In this document: piece after piece, positions 52,024 through 60,115 of the stretch | Position numbering within the stretch: position 1 is the first letter of the stretch | How the letters are laid out: each line of letters opens with the position of its first letter | Source of the DNA: DASZFV01 sp036494575 | Lineage (GTDB): Bacteria; Myxococcota_A; Polyangia; Fen-1088 | DNA length: 64,000 nt | NCBI GenBank assembly: GCA_036494575.1 | Contig: DASXOE010000031.1 | Coordinates: 8,659 to 72,658 of the forward strand | Direction: 5' to 3' | Made by a program: the position numbers and the translations under genes | The notes under the pieces: model-generated | What the model was told of the DNA's origin: nothing | Seen by the model: only the letters and a program-made list of their open reading frames with translations | Databases searched by the model: none

Positions 52024-53367
52024 GTGAAGGCTCGAAAACACGCAGCGATGAAGGCCCCCTGGACGCAGGGCCTCGCCGCGTCGGCCCTCGGCACTGCGTG
52101 CTTGCTGTCGCTCGTGATGGTCGGCTGTGGCGGCGAAGAGTGGGAGCCCTCGGGCGTCGGTCCTCAGATCGACACCCAGACGCAGGCGCTCGTCGATCCG
52201 ACGGCGGCCTCGCTGGCCGGCGACATGGTGGCGATGCCGCCCGGCACCAGCAGCGGCGCCGGCGTCGAGCGCGTGCAGAGCGCGCTGTCCTCGGGCGACG
52301 GCAGCGGCACGCCGGCGGCAGGCGAGCCGAAGGTCTTCTACCTCTTCTACGCGACTGGCAAGGACCTGCCCGCGACCGACGTGAACGCGTGCGCGGGCAC
52401 GCCGCCCAAGTTCAACTGCACATTCGCGCCCACGCTCGCCGAGTGCCAGCGCCAAGTCCAGACGTACCTCGACAAATGGTACGCGGACATGAACATCGTC
52501 TTCACCCTGACGCGACCGACGTCGGGCAAGTTCTACACCGAGGTCGTCTCGTCGGGCGGCGGCGCCTGGTGCAACGTCGCCTCCAAGGTCGCCGGCGTCG
52601 CGCCCTTCCTCTGCAAGGACATCGAGGGCGGCGTCTCGTACACCTTCCTCGGCGGTACGAGCGCCAAGCAGACCGCCGTCATCATCGCGCAGGAGCAGGC
52701 CCACCTCGTGGGCCTCGAGCACGTCACGAGCGACAGCGACATCATGTACCCGAGCATCTGCTCCGATTGCGACGGGTTCCAGAACAAGGATCTCCCAATC
52801 GACGGCGATCGCTGCGATCGCGCCACGCAGAACTCGTATCAGATGCTCAAGGATCGGCTAGGCGCGTGGCCGGGTGGCCCGAAGCCGTCGGCGTTCGGCT
52901 GCATGGACGACACGGTCTCGCCCACGCTGAAGATCCTCGACCCGGTCCAGAACGCGGCGGTCAACAAGAACTTCTCGCTGCGCGTCGACGCCAAGGACGA
53001 CTGCGATCTGGCCGAGGTCCAGGTGCTGGTCGCACCACAGGGGCTCAAGACCACGTCGTACGCGCCGCCCTTCGAGTGGGACCTCACGAACATCAGCGGA
53101 CACCAGACCATCACGGTCACGGCCATCGACGGGTTCGGCCACGTCACGAAGCAGACCCTTTCGATCAACGCCCCCATGGTGAAGGGCACGCTCGACGCGA
53201 CGACGCCGAATATGGCGGGCTGCGCCGTGGCGTCGAGCGCCTTCGGCCTCGCGGGCGCGCTCCCGGCGCTCGGCGTCCTCTTCGTCTTCTCCCGCCGCCG
53301 CCGCGCGAGCCCGCGCCGCCGCCGCGCCATCAGCGGCGCGCTCAAAGCAGGCGCGCCGCCCTCTTAG
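52024..53367 (+). CDS. Exported metzincin-like protein with altered zinc motif and MYXO-CTERM-like tail
   Basis: The 447-residue precursor has a lipobox-like signal (LLSLVMVGCGG, C35). A metzincin-type domain (about 103-280) contains IAQEQAHLVGLEH and a Met-turn SDSDIMYPS (M241). The zinc motif should be HExxHxxGxxH; here the first ligand is Gln223, with E224, H227 and H233 kept. A beta-sandwich Ig-like region (about 295-395) follows. The C-terminus reads GCAVASSAFGLAGALPALGV then FVFSRRRR, resembling MYXO-CTERM anchors. The GTG at 52024 has a GGAGGAG ribosome site. It may be an inactive peptidase or bind zinc differently. It is divergent from the 51236 gene. Confidence 0.8.
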   Translation: MKARKHAAMKAPWTQGLAASALGTACLLSLVMVGCGGEEWEPSGVGPQIDTQTQALVDPTAASLAGDMVAMPPGTSSGAGVERVQSALSSGDGSGTPAAGEPKVFYLFYATGKDLPATDVNACAGTPPKFNCTFAPTLAECQRQVQTYLDKWYADMNIVFTLTRPTSGKFYTEVVSSGGGAWCNVASKVAGVAPFLCKDIEGGVSYTFLGGTSAKQTAVIIAQEQAHLVGLEHVTSDSDIMYPSICSDCDGFQNKDLPIDGDRCDRATQNSYQMLKDRLGAWPGGPKPSAFGCMDDTVSPTLKILDPVQNAAVNKNFSLRVDAKDDCDLAEVQVLVAPQGLKTTSYAPPFEWDLTNISGHQTITVTAIDGFGHVTKQTLSINAPMVKGTLDATTPNMAGCAVASSAFGLAGALPALGVLFVFSRRRRASPRRRRAISGALKAGAPPS

Positions 53368-53449
53368 TTGATTTCTCTCAGCTGATTTATCGACGGGAGG
53401 CGCGGCTTCGCCGCGCCGGCTAACCTTTCGAAGCGATCCGAGGGGGCCC

Positions 53450-53471
53450 GCGGGGGAGCGGGCTCCCCCGC
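53450..53471. terminator. GC-rich palindrome 1 between convergent genes
   Basis: GCGGGGGAGC and GCTCCCCCGC around a GG spacer form a perfect 22-base palindrome. It lies between two convergent stops, so bidirectional termination is plausible, although no T-run follows. Confidence 0.5.
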
Positions 53472-53480
53472 GCTCAGCCC

Positions 53481-53502
53481 GCGGGGGAGCGAGCTCCCCC
53501 GC
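53481..53502. terminator. GC-rich palindrome 2 between convergent genes
   Basis: The same 10-base arms (GCGGGGGAGC and GCTCCCCCGC) as palindrome 1, with a GA spacer, starting 31 bp after it and only five bases from the stop of the VWA gene. The tandem copies could also pair with each other. Confidence 0.5.
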
Positions 53503-53507
53503 GCGCG

Positions 53508-55853
53508 TCAGCTGTGCCCGGCGCGGCGGCGGAGGTACCACTCGAAGGTCAGGAGGCAGAGGCCCGCCAGGAGCAACAGCGGGTTCGACCAGAGCTCGAC
53601 GGTCCGGTGCCGCCCCACGCGGACCTCCCGGGGCGCGCGCACGACGGGGTGGCCGAAGTCCTCGAAGCGGTAATCGCCGCCGCTCGCCTGCGCGAGCTCG
53701 CGCAGGACCTTGTCGCGCGCCGCGACGTCGTCGAGCTCGCGGCCTTCTGCGCGAACGACGAACGTCTTCTCCTCGGCGACGGGGCGGCCGTCGACGCTCG
53801 CGTGGCCCGCGACGCGGTAGGCGCCGGGCGGCAGCGCGCCGAGGTCGAGCTGCGCCTCGCCGTCGGCGTTGGTCGTGCCCGTGAGCGCGCGCAGCGGCTT
53901 GGCGTCGGTCGGTCCCTCGGCGCCGCGCAGGTCGAGCGTGACCTCGACGCCCTGGGCGGGCGAATAGTCGCCGTGCACGGCGCGAACGCGCGCGACGGGT
54001 GGCTGGTTGCGGCGGTACTCGACGCGGTCGAGCTCGATGCGCAGCAGCGTGAGCGCCGGATCGCGCACGAGCCATCGGATGGCGTTCTCCCAGAAGCGCT
54101 GGAAGGCGCGTCCGTCATCCCCCTCGCCCGCCGCGGGCAGGCCCCAGTGCCAAGCCGTGTCCGTGAGCAGCGCGAGCGAGCGGCCCTTGCCGATGTCGCT
54201 CGCGACGAGCACCGGCGCGGGCTTGCCGTCGGCCGTCTTGAGGGTGGGGTGCGCGAGAAGCGTCGCCGCGCCGGGCCGCGCGCGCGGCACGCGGTTGATG
54301 CCCTCGAGTGCGGGGAGGCGCGCCCAGCGCAGGTCGTTGTCGCGCGGGTCGAGGAGGAGCGACGTCACGGGATGGCCGCGACCCTCGGGCGTCAGGCGCG
54401 GCTTGAACGCGTCAGTCGTGAGGTCCGCGTCGGGGGCGCCCGTGAGCGTGGGCGGCGTCGGCGGCAGCTCGACTGCCAGCACGTCGCGCAGCGGCGTGAG
54501 CCCGTAGCCGCCGCTCGCGAACGACAGATCGCCGCCGATCATGGCGATGGCCCCGCCGCCCTCGACGTAGTCGCGCACGCCGGGCAGGAAGGGCTCGACG
54601 CCGTAAGGCGCGAAGTTGAAGTTCTGAAAGATCACGAGGTCGAACGAGCGCAGCTGTTCCTCGAAGATCTCGTAGGTCGGGAACGGGATGAGGGACAGCT
54701 CGTCTCGGTTCCAGGGCTGCTCGTCGGTCTCCGTGCGCAGGATGAAGAACGAGACGAGATCGACGTTGGGATCGCGGCGGAGCATGGCGCGCAGGAAGCG
54801 CTGGTCCCAGGAGGGCCGCCCACAAAGGTGCAGGACGCGCACGCGATCGCGGATGACCTTCACGGTGAAGGTCTGCTCGTTGTTGCCCGCGAGCGCCTCG
54901 CCCGCGAGCACGGGCGTCGCGACACGGAAGACAAAGGTGCCTGGGTGGTCGGGGAGCCAGTCGAACGACACGCGCTGCTCGGAGTGCGGGCCGCGCAGCA
55001 CGACCGGCCGGTTGGCGACGGGGCGGCCGTCGCGCGTGAGCGTGACGTCGACCTGGCGATCGGCGAGCCCCGTCTGGCGGATGACGGCCTCGATCGTCAC
55101 GGGCGTGCGCACGAACGCGAAGTCGTCGGCCAGCACGGCCGCGACGGACAGGTCACGCAGCTCGCCTTCGCCGAGGCCGATCGTGTCGACGGGCGCGCCC
55201 AGCGCCGCCAGGTCGGCGCGCGTGGTCGCGTCGAGAGGCCCCTCGCCGATGCGCCCCGTGTCGACGCCGTCCGAAACGACGACGACGGCGCCGAGGTCGC
55301 GGCCGGCGTAGCGCGCGCGCAGGTCGCCCAGCGCCTCGCCGATGCGCGTGGCGTCCGCAGCGGGCGCCGCCGCGAGCGAGGCGAGCGTCGCGGGTGCGAG
55401 CGACTCGCCGAACGTGTAGAGGTCGACGTGGTGCCCGTCGCGCTCCCAGGCCGCGAGCTGCGGCGCGGCGCGCTCGAGCAACCCGCGCGCCCGCTCGGCG
55501 CGCGAGCGCCCGCCGTCGGGCGGCCGCACGTCCATCGAGCGCGAGGCATCGACGATGACGGCGAGGTGATTCGGAACGTGGACGACCTGGCGCTGCTCGA
55601 TCGTCGGCTCGAGCGCCGTCGCGAGGACGGCGAGGATGCCCGCGGCGCGCAGCCCGAGCAGCAGCCACCCGCGCCCGAGGCGCTCCTCGATGAGCGAGAG
55701 CGCCGAGAAGGCCAGGGCCAGCGCCGCGACCGCCATGAGCAGCACGACGCCCAACCGGCCGAGGTGGGAGCCGGCGCCCAGGGTGACGTGCCAGTCATTG
55801 AATTGCGCCACGCCGAATTGCGCGCCGAGCTCTCCGCCGCCGAACGGGTTCAT
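53508..55853 (-). CDS. VWA-domain membrane protein with glutamine-amidotransferase-like fold
   Basis: The 781-residue protein has two N-terminal membrane segments (LGVVLLMAVAALALAFSALS and WLLLGLRAAGILAVLATALE) and a VWA domain with intact MIDAS (VIVDASRSMD, later VVVVSDGVDTG). An immunoglobulin-like and GATase1-like periplasmic region follows (LRVLHLCGR-type VRVLHLCGRPSWDQRFLRAM, then GGAIAMIGGDLSFASGGYG). The C-terminus has a membrane segment (PLLLLAGLCLLTFEWYL). This is the BatA/B-like architecture usually encoded with MoxR, DUF58 and DUF4159. Here only DUF4159 is present: its stop overlaps this ATG (ATGA). Its metal-binding VWA suggests an assembly or chaperone role. Confidence 0.85.
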   Translation of the reverse strand: MNPFGGGELGAQFGVAQFNDWHVTLGAGSHLGRLGVVLLMAVAALALAFSALSLIEERLGRGWLLLGLRAAGILAVLATALEPTIEQRQVVHVPNHLAVIVDASRSMDVRPPDGGRSRAERARGLLERAAPQLAAWERDGHHVDLYTFGESLAPATLASLAAAPAADATRIGEALGDLRARYAGRDLGAVVVVSDGVDTGRIGEGPLDATTRADLAALGAPVDTIGLGEGELRDLSVAAVLADDFAFVRTPVTIEAVIRQTGLADRQVDVTLTRDGRPVANRPVVLRGPHSEQRVSFDWLPDHPGTFVFRVATPVLAGEALAGNNEQTFTVKVIRDRVRVLHLCGRPSWDQRFLRAMLRRDPNVDLVSFFILRTETDEQPWNRDELSLIPFPTYEIFEEQLRSFDLVIFQNFNFAPYGVEPFLPGVRDYVEGGGAIAMIGGDLSFASGGYGLTPLRDVLAVELPPTPPTLTGAPDADLTTDAFKPRLTPEGRGHPVTSLLLDPRDNDLRWARLPALEGINRVPRARPGAATLLAHPTLKTADGKPAPVLVASDIGKGRSLALLTDTAWHWGLPAAGEGDDGRAFQRFWENAIRWLVRDPALTLLRIELDRVEYRRNQPPVARVRAVHGDYSPAQGVEVTLDLRGAEGPTDAKPLRALTGTTNADGEAQLDLGALPPGAYRVAGHASVDGRPVAEEKTFVVRAEGRELDDVAARDKVLRELAQASGGDYRFEDFGHPVVRAPREVRVGRHRTVELWSNPLLLLAGLCLLTFEWYLRRRAGHS

Positions 55854-56638
55854 CGCGCGAACCGCCGCGTGCGCAAGATGTAGTCGATGTGCGCCTGCTC
55901 GGTCTTGTAGTCGAGGCAGAGCGCGTACATGACGAGGTTCACCCCGAAGCGAAAGGCCTGCTCGCGCTGCTCGTCGCCCCCCGGGATCACCTCGTGCTCC
56001 CAGCGGCCGAAGCCGTCGCGCGCGAGCGCGCCCTCGAGATCGTTCTGCGTGTAGACGACGGCCAGCCGCCGATCGCGCTCGACGCCCTCGATGTAAGGCG
56101 CGGCGAGGATGCGGCCGGGCGCGCCGTGCAGGACATAGAACGACTTCCAGAGCACGTGCTCGTCGGGAATGCGCGCCGGCAGCTCGCCCGGCAAGGTCTG
56201 CGCGAGCAGGCGCCGCACGGACTCGTCGAAGCCGCCGCCCGCCCGTCCCTCGGCCGAGTCGATGAGCAGGAAGCCACCGTACGTGATGTGGCGGCGCAGG
56301 CGCGCGAGGTCGGACTCCGGGGGAAGCGCGAACCCCCGGTCGCCGGACAGCACGAGGAACGGAAAGCGGAACAGATTGGGATCGGCGAGGCGGAGCGGCG
56401 TCGGCTCCGAGGCGGTCACGAGGCTCGTTCGCCGCACGAGATCCCACGCGAGCCGACGCAGGGCCGAGGGCCGCGGGTCGGGCAGGCCCGGGATGGCGAG
56501 CCGTCCGAACCGGAAGAGCGAGTGCTCGCCGATGGCGCGCGCGGGCCGCGCCCGGCCGATGAAGGCCCCCGCCGCGGCCGCGGCGCCGAGCGCCCCGAAG
56601 GCGCGCCGCGTGAGCTTGTCGTCTTTCAGGCCCGCCAC
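55850..56638 (-). CDS. DUF4159-domain protein with Tat signal
   Basis: The 262-residue protein begins with a twin-arginine signal (KLTRRAFGALGAAAAAGAF), then the DUF4159 domain (about 50-260) with its DPNLFRFPFLVLSG, LRRHITYGGFLLIDSAEGR and NDLEGALARDGFGRWEHEV features. It ends KTEQAHIDYILRTRRFAR. It would be exported folded to the periplasm. Its stop overlaps the VWA gene start (ATGA), so the pair is translationally coupled. It is divergent from the 56686 gene, with 47 bases between. The domain's function is unknown; it is a regular partner of VWA-membrane proteins. Confidence 0.88.
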   Translation of the reverse strand: MAGLKDDKLTRRAFGALGAAAAAGAFIGRARPARAIGEHSLFRFGRLAIPGLPDPRPSALRRLAWDLVRRTSLVTASEPTPLRLADPNLFRFPFLVLSGDRGFALPPESDLARLRRHITYGGFLLIDSAEGRAGGGFDESVRRLLAQTLPGELPARIPDEHVLWKSFYVLHGAPGRILAAPYIEGVERDRRLAVVYTQNDLEGALARDGFGRWEHEVIPGGDEQREQAFRFGVNLVMYALCLDYKTEQAHIDYILRTRRFAR

Positions 56639-56685
56639 TCCGCCCTCTTCGCCACACGGCCAGTTTCCACTACACTGCCCGTCCC

Positions 56686-57477
56686 ATGCGAGCCGCTCGG
56701 CGGGTCTTGGTGGGAGTGGGGATCATGCTCGTGGCCTCGTGGGGCTCGGCCTCGCGCGCCTCGTGGCCGATCCTCCCGATACCCCACCGAGCGGCCCCAC
56801 CGCCGGCCGTCGAGGCCGCGACGGAAACGGCCGCGCCCGCGAGCAAGTTGGAGGCGCCCGCGCCCGCCGTCGCGGCGCCGCCCGCGCACGTTGCGGCCTC
56901 GGAGGCCGCTCCCGCTGAGCCGGTTCGTGCGCGAGCGACGCCCCCGAAGGTCTTTCCGCGCCTCGCGCCCGCGACGATGTCGCACGCCCTCCAGTTCGGG
57001 ATCGCGCTGCTCCCGGGCACGGGCTACCGCAGCATCTTCCCTTATCAGGAGATGATCGACTGCGGCCAGCCGCAAAAGCGCGTCTGCACGACGCGGCTGC
57101 CGACGTTCCTCGATGTCCAGCCGTCCTTCGGCCTCGCTCGTCACTGGGACGTCCTCGTCGACCTGCGCTTCGGTCTCGAGCGGGACTTCACGCAGAACCG
57201 CCAATTCGCCGTCGCGCCAGGCGTCCGCTACTGGGTCGATCCAGAGGAGCAAACGAAGTTCTTCGCGACGGCGCAGGTCGCCTACGACATCACGCCCCAG
57301 AACGATCCGATCTTGCCCCACAACGACGATCTCGCGCTTCGCAACTCGAACGGTTTCATGTTCGAGGTCATGCGCAACTTCGGCGCCTATGTTCAGGTCG
57401 GCGAGACCATCGGCTTCGTGCGCTGGCTGCGCTTCGAAATCGATGCCGGCCTCGGGGTGCAGGCGCGTTTGCCTTGA
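56686..57477 (+). CDS. Predicted outer-membrane beta-barrel protein
   Basis: The 263-residue exported protein has a signal peptide (VLVGVGIMLVASWGSASRA), a Pro/Ala-rich spacer (about 30-95), and a beta-rich domain with the phrase VQPSFGLARHWDVLVDLRFGLERDF and the aromatic strands expected of a small barrel. It contains two Cys in the CGQPQKRVC loop. It is divergent from DUF4159. The C-terminus (LGVQARLP) lacks the usual terminal Phe. Function unknown. Confidence 0.7.
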   Translation: MRAARRVLVGVGIMLVASWGSASRASWPILPIPHRAAPPPAVEAATETAAPASKLEAPAPAVAAPPAHVAASEAAPAEPVRARATPPKVFPRLAPATMSHALQFGIALLPGTGYRSIFPYQEMIDCGQPQKRVCTTRLPTFLDVQPSFGLARHWDVLVDLRFGLERDFTQNRQFAVAPGVRYWVDPEEQTKFFATAQVAYDITPQNDPILPHNDDLALRNSNGFMFEVMRNFGAYVQVGETIGFVRWLRFEIDAGLGVQARLP

Positions 57478-57569
57478 GTCGGACACGCGGGCCTCTACGG
57501 TAGCAGACCCGCGCGCGCGCCGCCCCGGCGCGGCTCCGGGTATGATGGTGCCGTCATGGTGAGCGCGCG

Positions 57570-58448
57570 ATGATCGAAGTGCGGCGGCTCGAGACGGGTG
57601 ACGTCGAGGAGGCGAGCTCGATCCTCTACGACGCCTTCGCGGCGGTCTACCGTCGCCGCGGGCACACGCCGCCATTTCCCAACGTCGAGAGCGCCATGTG
57701 GCTCTGCCGCGCCTATCTGGATCTCGATCCCGAAGGATGCGCCCTCGCGTCGGAGCACGGCACGATCGAGGGTGTCGGCTTCGCCCATCTGCGCGGCGGC
57801 GTCGCGAGCATCGGGCCGCTCGCCGCCCGCCCCGGCGCGCGCGCCGGCGTGGGCCGCGCGCTCATGACGCACTTCCATCGCCTCGCGGCGCACGCGACCA
57901 GCGTTCGCCTCTTCCAGGACAGCTTCAATCCGGATTCGTTCGGCCTCTACACGCGCCTCGGCTACCGGGTCGTCGACGTCGCGCCCTATCTCGTGGCGGC
58001 GCGGCTCGCGCCGCCACGGACGCGGCCGTCGGCCGTGAGGCCGCTCGGCGCATCAGACGTCGAGCCCATCGGCCGCTACGATCTCGCGCGCACGGGCGCC
58101 GATCGCGCGAGAGATCTGGCGCTGCTTGCCGCGACGGGCCGCGGCTTCGTCGTCGAGCGCGGCGAGGCGTTCGCGGGTTATCTGTTCTACCGCGTGCTCC
58201 CCGCGCGCATCATCGTGGGACCCGCGCTCGCCGAGTCCGCCGAGCTGCTCGCCGAGCTCGTCGACGCCGTCGGTGATGCCTTGCCCGATCGCCCGGCCGT
58301 GATCCGCGCCTCGGCGGGCGCGCCGCTCGTCCTCGAGCGCGCGTTCGAGCGCGGCTTCCGCGTCGATCATCTCGGCAACCTCATGGCCAAGGGCCCGTAC
58401 ACGCCGCCGCCGGCGCAGCTCTACGCGCTGTTCCCCGAGAGTCTTTGA
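57570..58448 (+). CDS. GNAT-family acetyltransferase, tandem-domain form
   Basis: The 292-residue protein contains a first GNAT domain (about 1-145) with IGPLAARPGARAGVGRALM as the acetyl-CoA loop (the R/Q-x-x-G-x-G/A pattern), then LFQDSFNPDSFGLYTRLGYR with the Tyr-rich C-terminal motif. A second, more divergent GNAT-like half follows (about 155-280; GFVVERGEAFAGYLFYRVLP), as in tandem GNATs such as mycothiol synthase-type folds. Substrate unknown. It starts 92 bases after the barrel gene. A weak site (GTGAGCG) lies before the ATG. Confidence 0.85.
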   Translation: MIEVRRLETGDVEEASSILYDAFAAVYRRRGHTPPFPNVESAMWLCRAYLDLDPEGCALASEHGTIEGVGFAHLRGGVASIGPLAARPGARAGVGRALMTHFHRLAAHATSVRLFQDSFNPDSFGLYTRLGYRVVDVAPYLVAARLAPPRTRPSAVRPLGASDVEPIGRYDLARTGADRARDLALLAATGRGFVVERGEAFAGYLFYRVLPARIIVGPALAESAELLAELVDAVGDALPDRPAVIRASAGAPLVLERAFERGFRVDHLGNLMAKGPYTPPPAQLYALFPESL

Positions 58449-58527
58449 CTGACGCGGCGGCGGGTTGCCGCGGGCGGCAGCCTCGTGCCGCCTTCCGCCG
58501 TGCTATGGTCTGGCGCCGGATTTGGCG

Positions 58528-60075
58528 ATGGACGTTCGCTGCGATCGCTGTCAGACGGAATACGAGCTCGACGATGAAAGCGTCGCGGGCGCTGGCGCCT
58601 CCGTTCAATGCACGACGTGCGGGCACACGTTCGTCGTGTCGCGCAACGGCTCGATCTCCGTCGGCTTGACGCCGCCCGGCGGCCTCGGAAACGCCGAGAC
58701 GACCTCGACGGGGCCGCGGCCCTCGCAGCCGTCGCTGCCGAGCGCGGGCCCCGCCGTGCCCGAGTGGGTGCTCGCGACGGAGGAAGGCCAGACGCACCGT
58801 CTGCGCGACCTCACGACGCTGCAGAAGTGGGTCGTCGAGCGGCGCGTGACCCGCGGCGATCGCGTCTCGCAGCGCGGCGGCGCCTGGCGCACGCTGGGCG
58901 ACGTCGAAGAGCTTCGCCCGTTCTTCGACGTCGTCGATCAGGCCGATCGGCAGACGGGCGCCGCGCGCGCCGTCGAGCCTTCGGCTCCGGCCATCGATCC
59001 CGATCGCGCCGGCCGGGCGACGTCGCCTGCGACGCCGCGCCGGCTGCAGAACGCCGTGCGGCCGCACGTTTCGGCCGATCTCGACGACGACGACGTGCTG
59101 TCGGGCGCCTCGTCGCGGGGGCGGCGCGGCCGTGGCGGCGCCGATTCGTTCCTCGACGCCGACATCGGGGACGACGACGATCTCTCGCTGGCGTTCAAGC
59201 CGCGGCGCACGGGTCTCAAGATCGTGGGCGTGCTCGTGTTCGTGGGCCTCGCGGCGGGCGCCGCCTGGTTCATGTTCAGGGATCCGCACGCCTTCCACCT
59301 CGCGAGCGGGACGCCGATTCCGCCCGCAGGCGCCGCGCCCGCCAACGCGAGCCCGAGCGCCGCCGCGCCCGCGCCCGCGCCCGTCGCGTCAGCTCCCGCG
59401 CCCGTCGCGCCCGCGCCCGCGCTCGTCGCGCCGGCGCCCGTGGCCGCGGCTGCGCCTGTCGACCAGACGGCGCCGGCCGTTCCTGCCGCGCCCGCCGCCC
59501 CGCCGCTGAAGCCCGCCGTGGCCGCGTCGCCGCCGCCCCCCGCGGCGGTGCCCGCGGCCGCGGCTCCTTCGCCGCACGTCGCGGCCGCGCCTCCGCCCGA
59601 GGCGACGAAGGCGCGGTCCTACGAGCAGCTCGTCGCCGACGCGGATCGGGCGCTCGAGAACGGACAGACGGCGAAGGCGCAGAAGCTCTACGAGGATGCC
59701 TTGCGGCTCCAGCCGAACGGAGTCGCGGCCATGACCGGCTCCGCTTACGTTCTGCTCGACAAACGTCATCCGCTCGCCGCCATTGGCCTCTTCAAGCAGG
59801 CCCTGTCGAACGCGCCGCACTTCGCGCCCGCGCTCTTCGGGCTCGGCGAGGCCTATCGCGGCGAGGGCGAAGCGGCGCAAGCCATCGACGCCTACAAACG
59901 CTACCTCGAGCAATCACCGACAGGCACCGACGCTCCCGCGGCGCGGCGCCAGATCAAAGAGCTCGGCGAGTCTGGCTCGCCGTCCCGCGATCAAGGGCCC
60001 TCAGCGATCATCCCGCAAGGAACGCGCGGCGAAGCCCCGACCCCGATCGCTCCGCCGCCGGTACCCGCGCCCTAG
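58528..60075 (+). CDS. MJ0042 zinc-ribbon, GYF_2-like and TPR protein with one membrane segment
   Basis: The 515-residue protein begins with a zinc ribbon (C5, C8, C28, C31: VRCDRCQTEYELDD and VQCTTCGHTF). A GYF_2-like domain follows (about 79-133, EWVLATEEGQTHRLRDLTTL), then an acidic linker, a membrane segment (KIVGVLVFVGLAAGAAWFMF, about 231-250) and a long Ala/Pro stretch. The C-terminal TPRs are at about 365-490 (YEQLVADADRALENGQTAKA and FAPALFGLGEAYRGEGEAAQ). Such multidomain proteins are typical of myxobacteria and include adhesion and motility regulators. Most of the protein is probably periplasmic. No enzyme activity is indicated. Confidence 0.85.
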   Translation: MDVRCDRCQTEYELDDESVAGAGASVQCTTCGHTFVVSRNGSISVGLTPPGGLGNAETTSTGPRPSQPSLPSAGPAVPEWVLATEEGQTHRLRDLTTLQKWVVERRVTRGDRVSQRGGAWRTLGDVEELRPFFDVVDQADRQTGAARAVEPSAPAIDPDRAGRATSPATPRRLQNAVRPHVSADLDDDDVLSGASSRGRRGRGGADSFLDADIGDDDDLSLAFKPRRTGLKIVGVLVFVGLAAGAAWFMFRDPHAFHLASGTPIPPAGAAPANASPSAAAPAPAPVASAPAPVAPAPALVAPAPVAAAAPVDQTAPAVPAAPAAPPLKPAVAASPPPPAAVPAAAAPSPHVAAAPPPEATKARSYEQLVADADRALENGQTAKAQKLYEDALRLQPNGVAAMTGSAYVLLDKRHPLAAIGLFKQALSNAPHFAPALFGLGEAYRGEGEAAQAIDAYKRYLEQSPTGTDAPAARRQIKELGESGSPSRDQGPSAIIPQGTRGEAPTPIAPPPVPAP

Positions 60076-60115
60076 ACGATGCTCTAGACGGCGCTGAACC
60101 GGCGCCAGGTGAGCG

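Noticed and set aside
53514..55883. Plus-strand open frame of 789 codons opposite the VWA gene
   Set aside because: Antisense shadow with Arg/Asp repeats; the minus frame has a clean VWA MIDAS motif and membrane segments.
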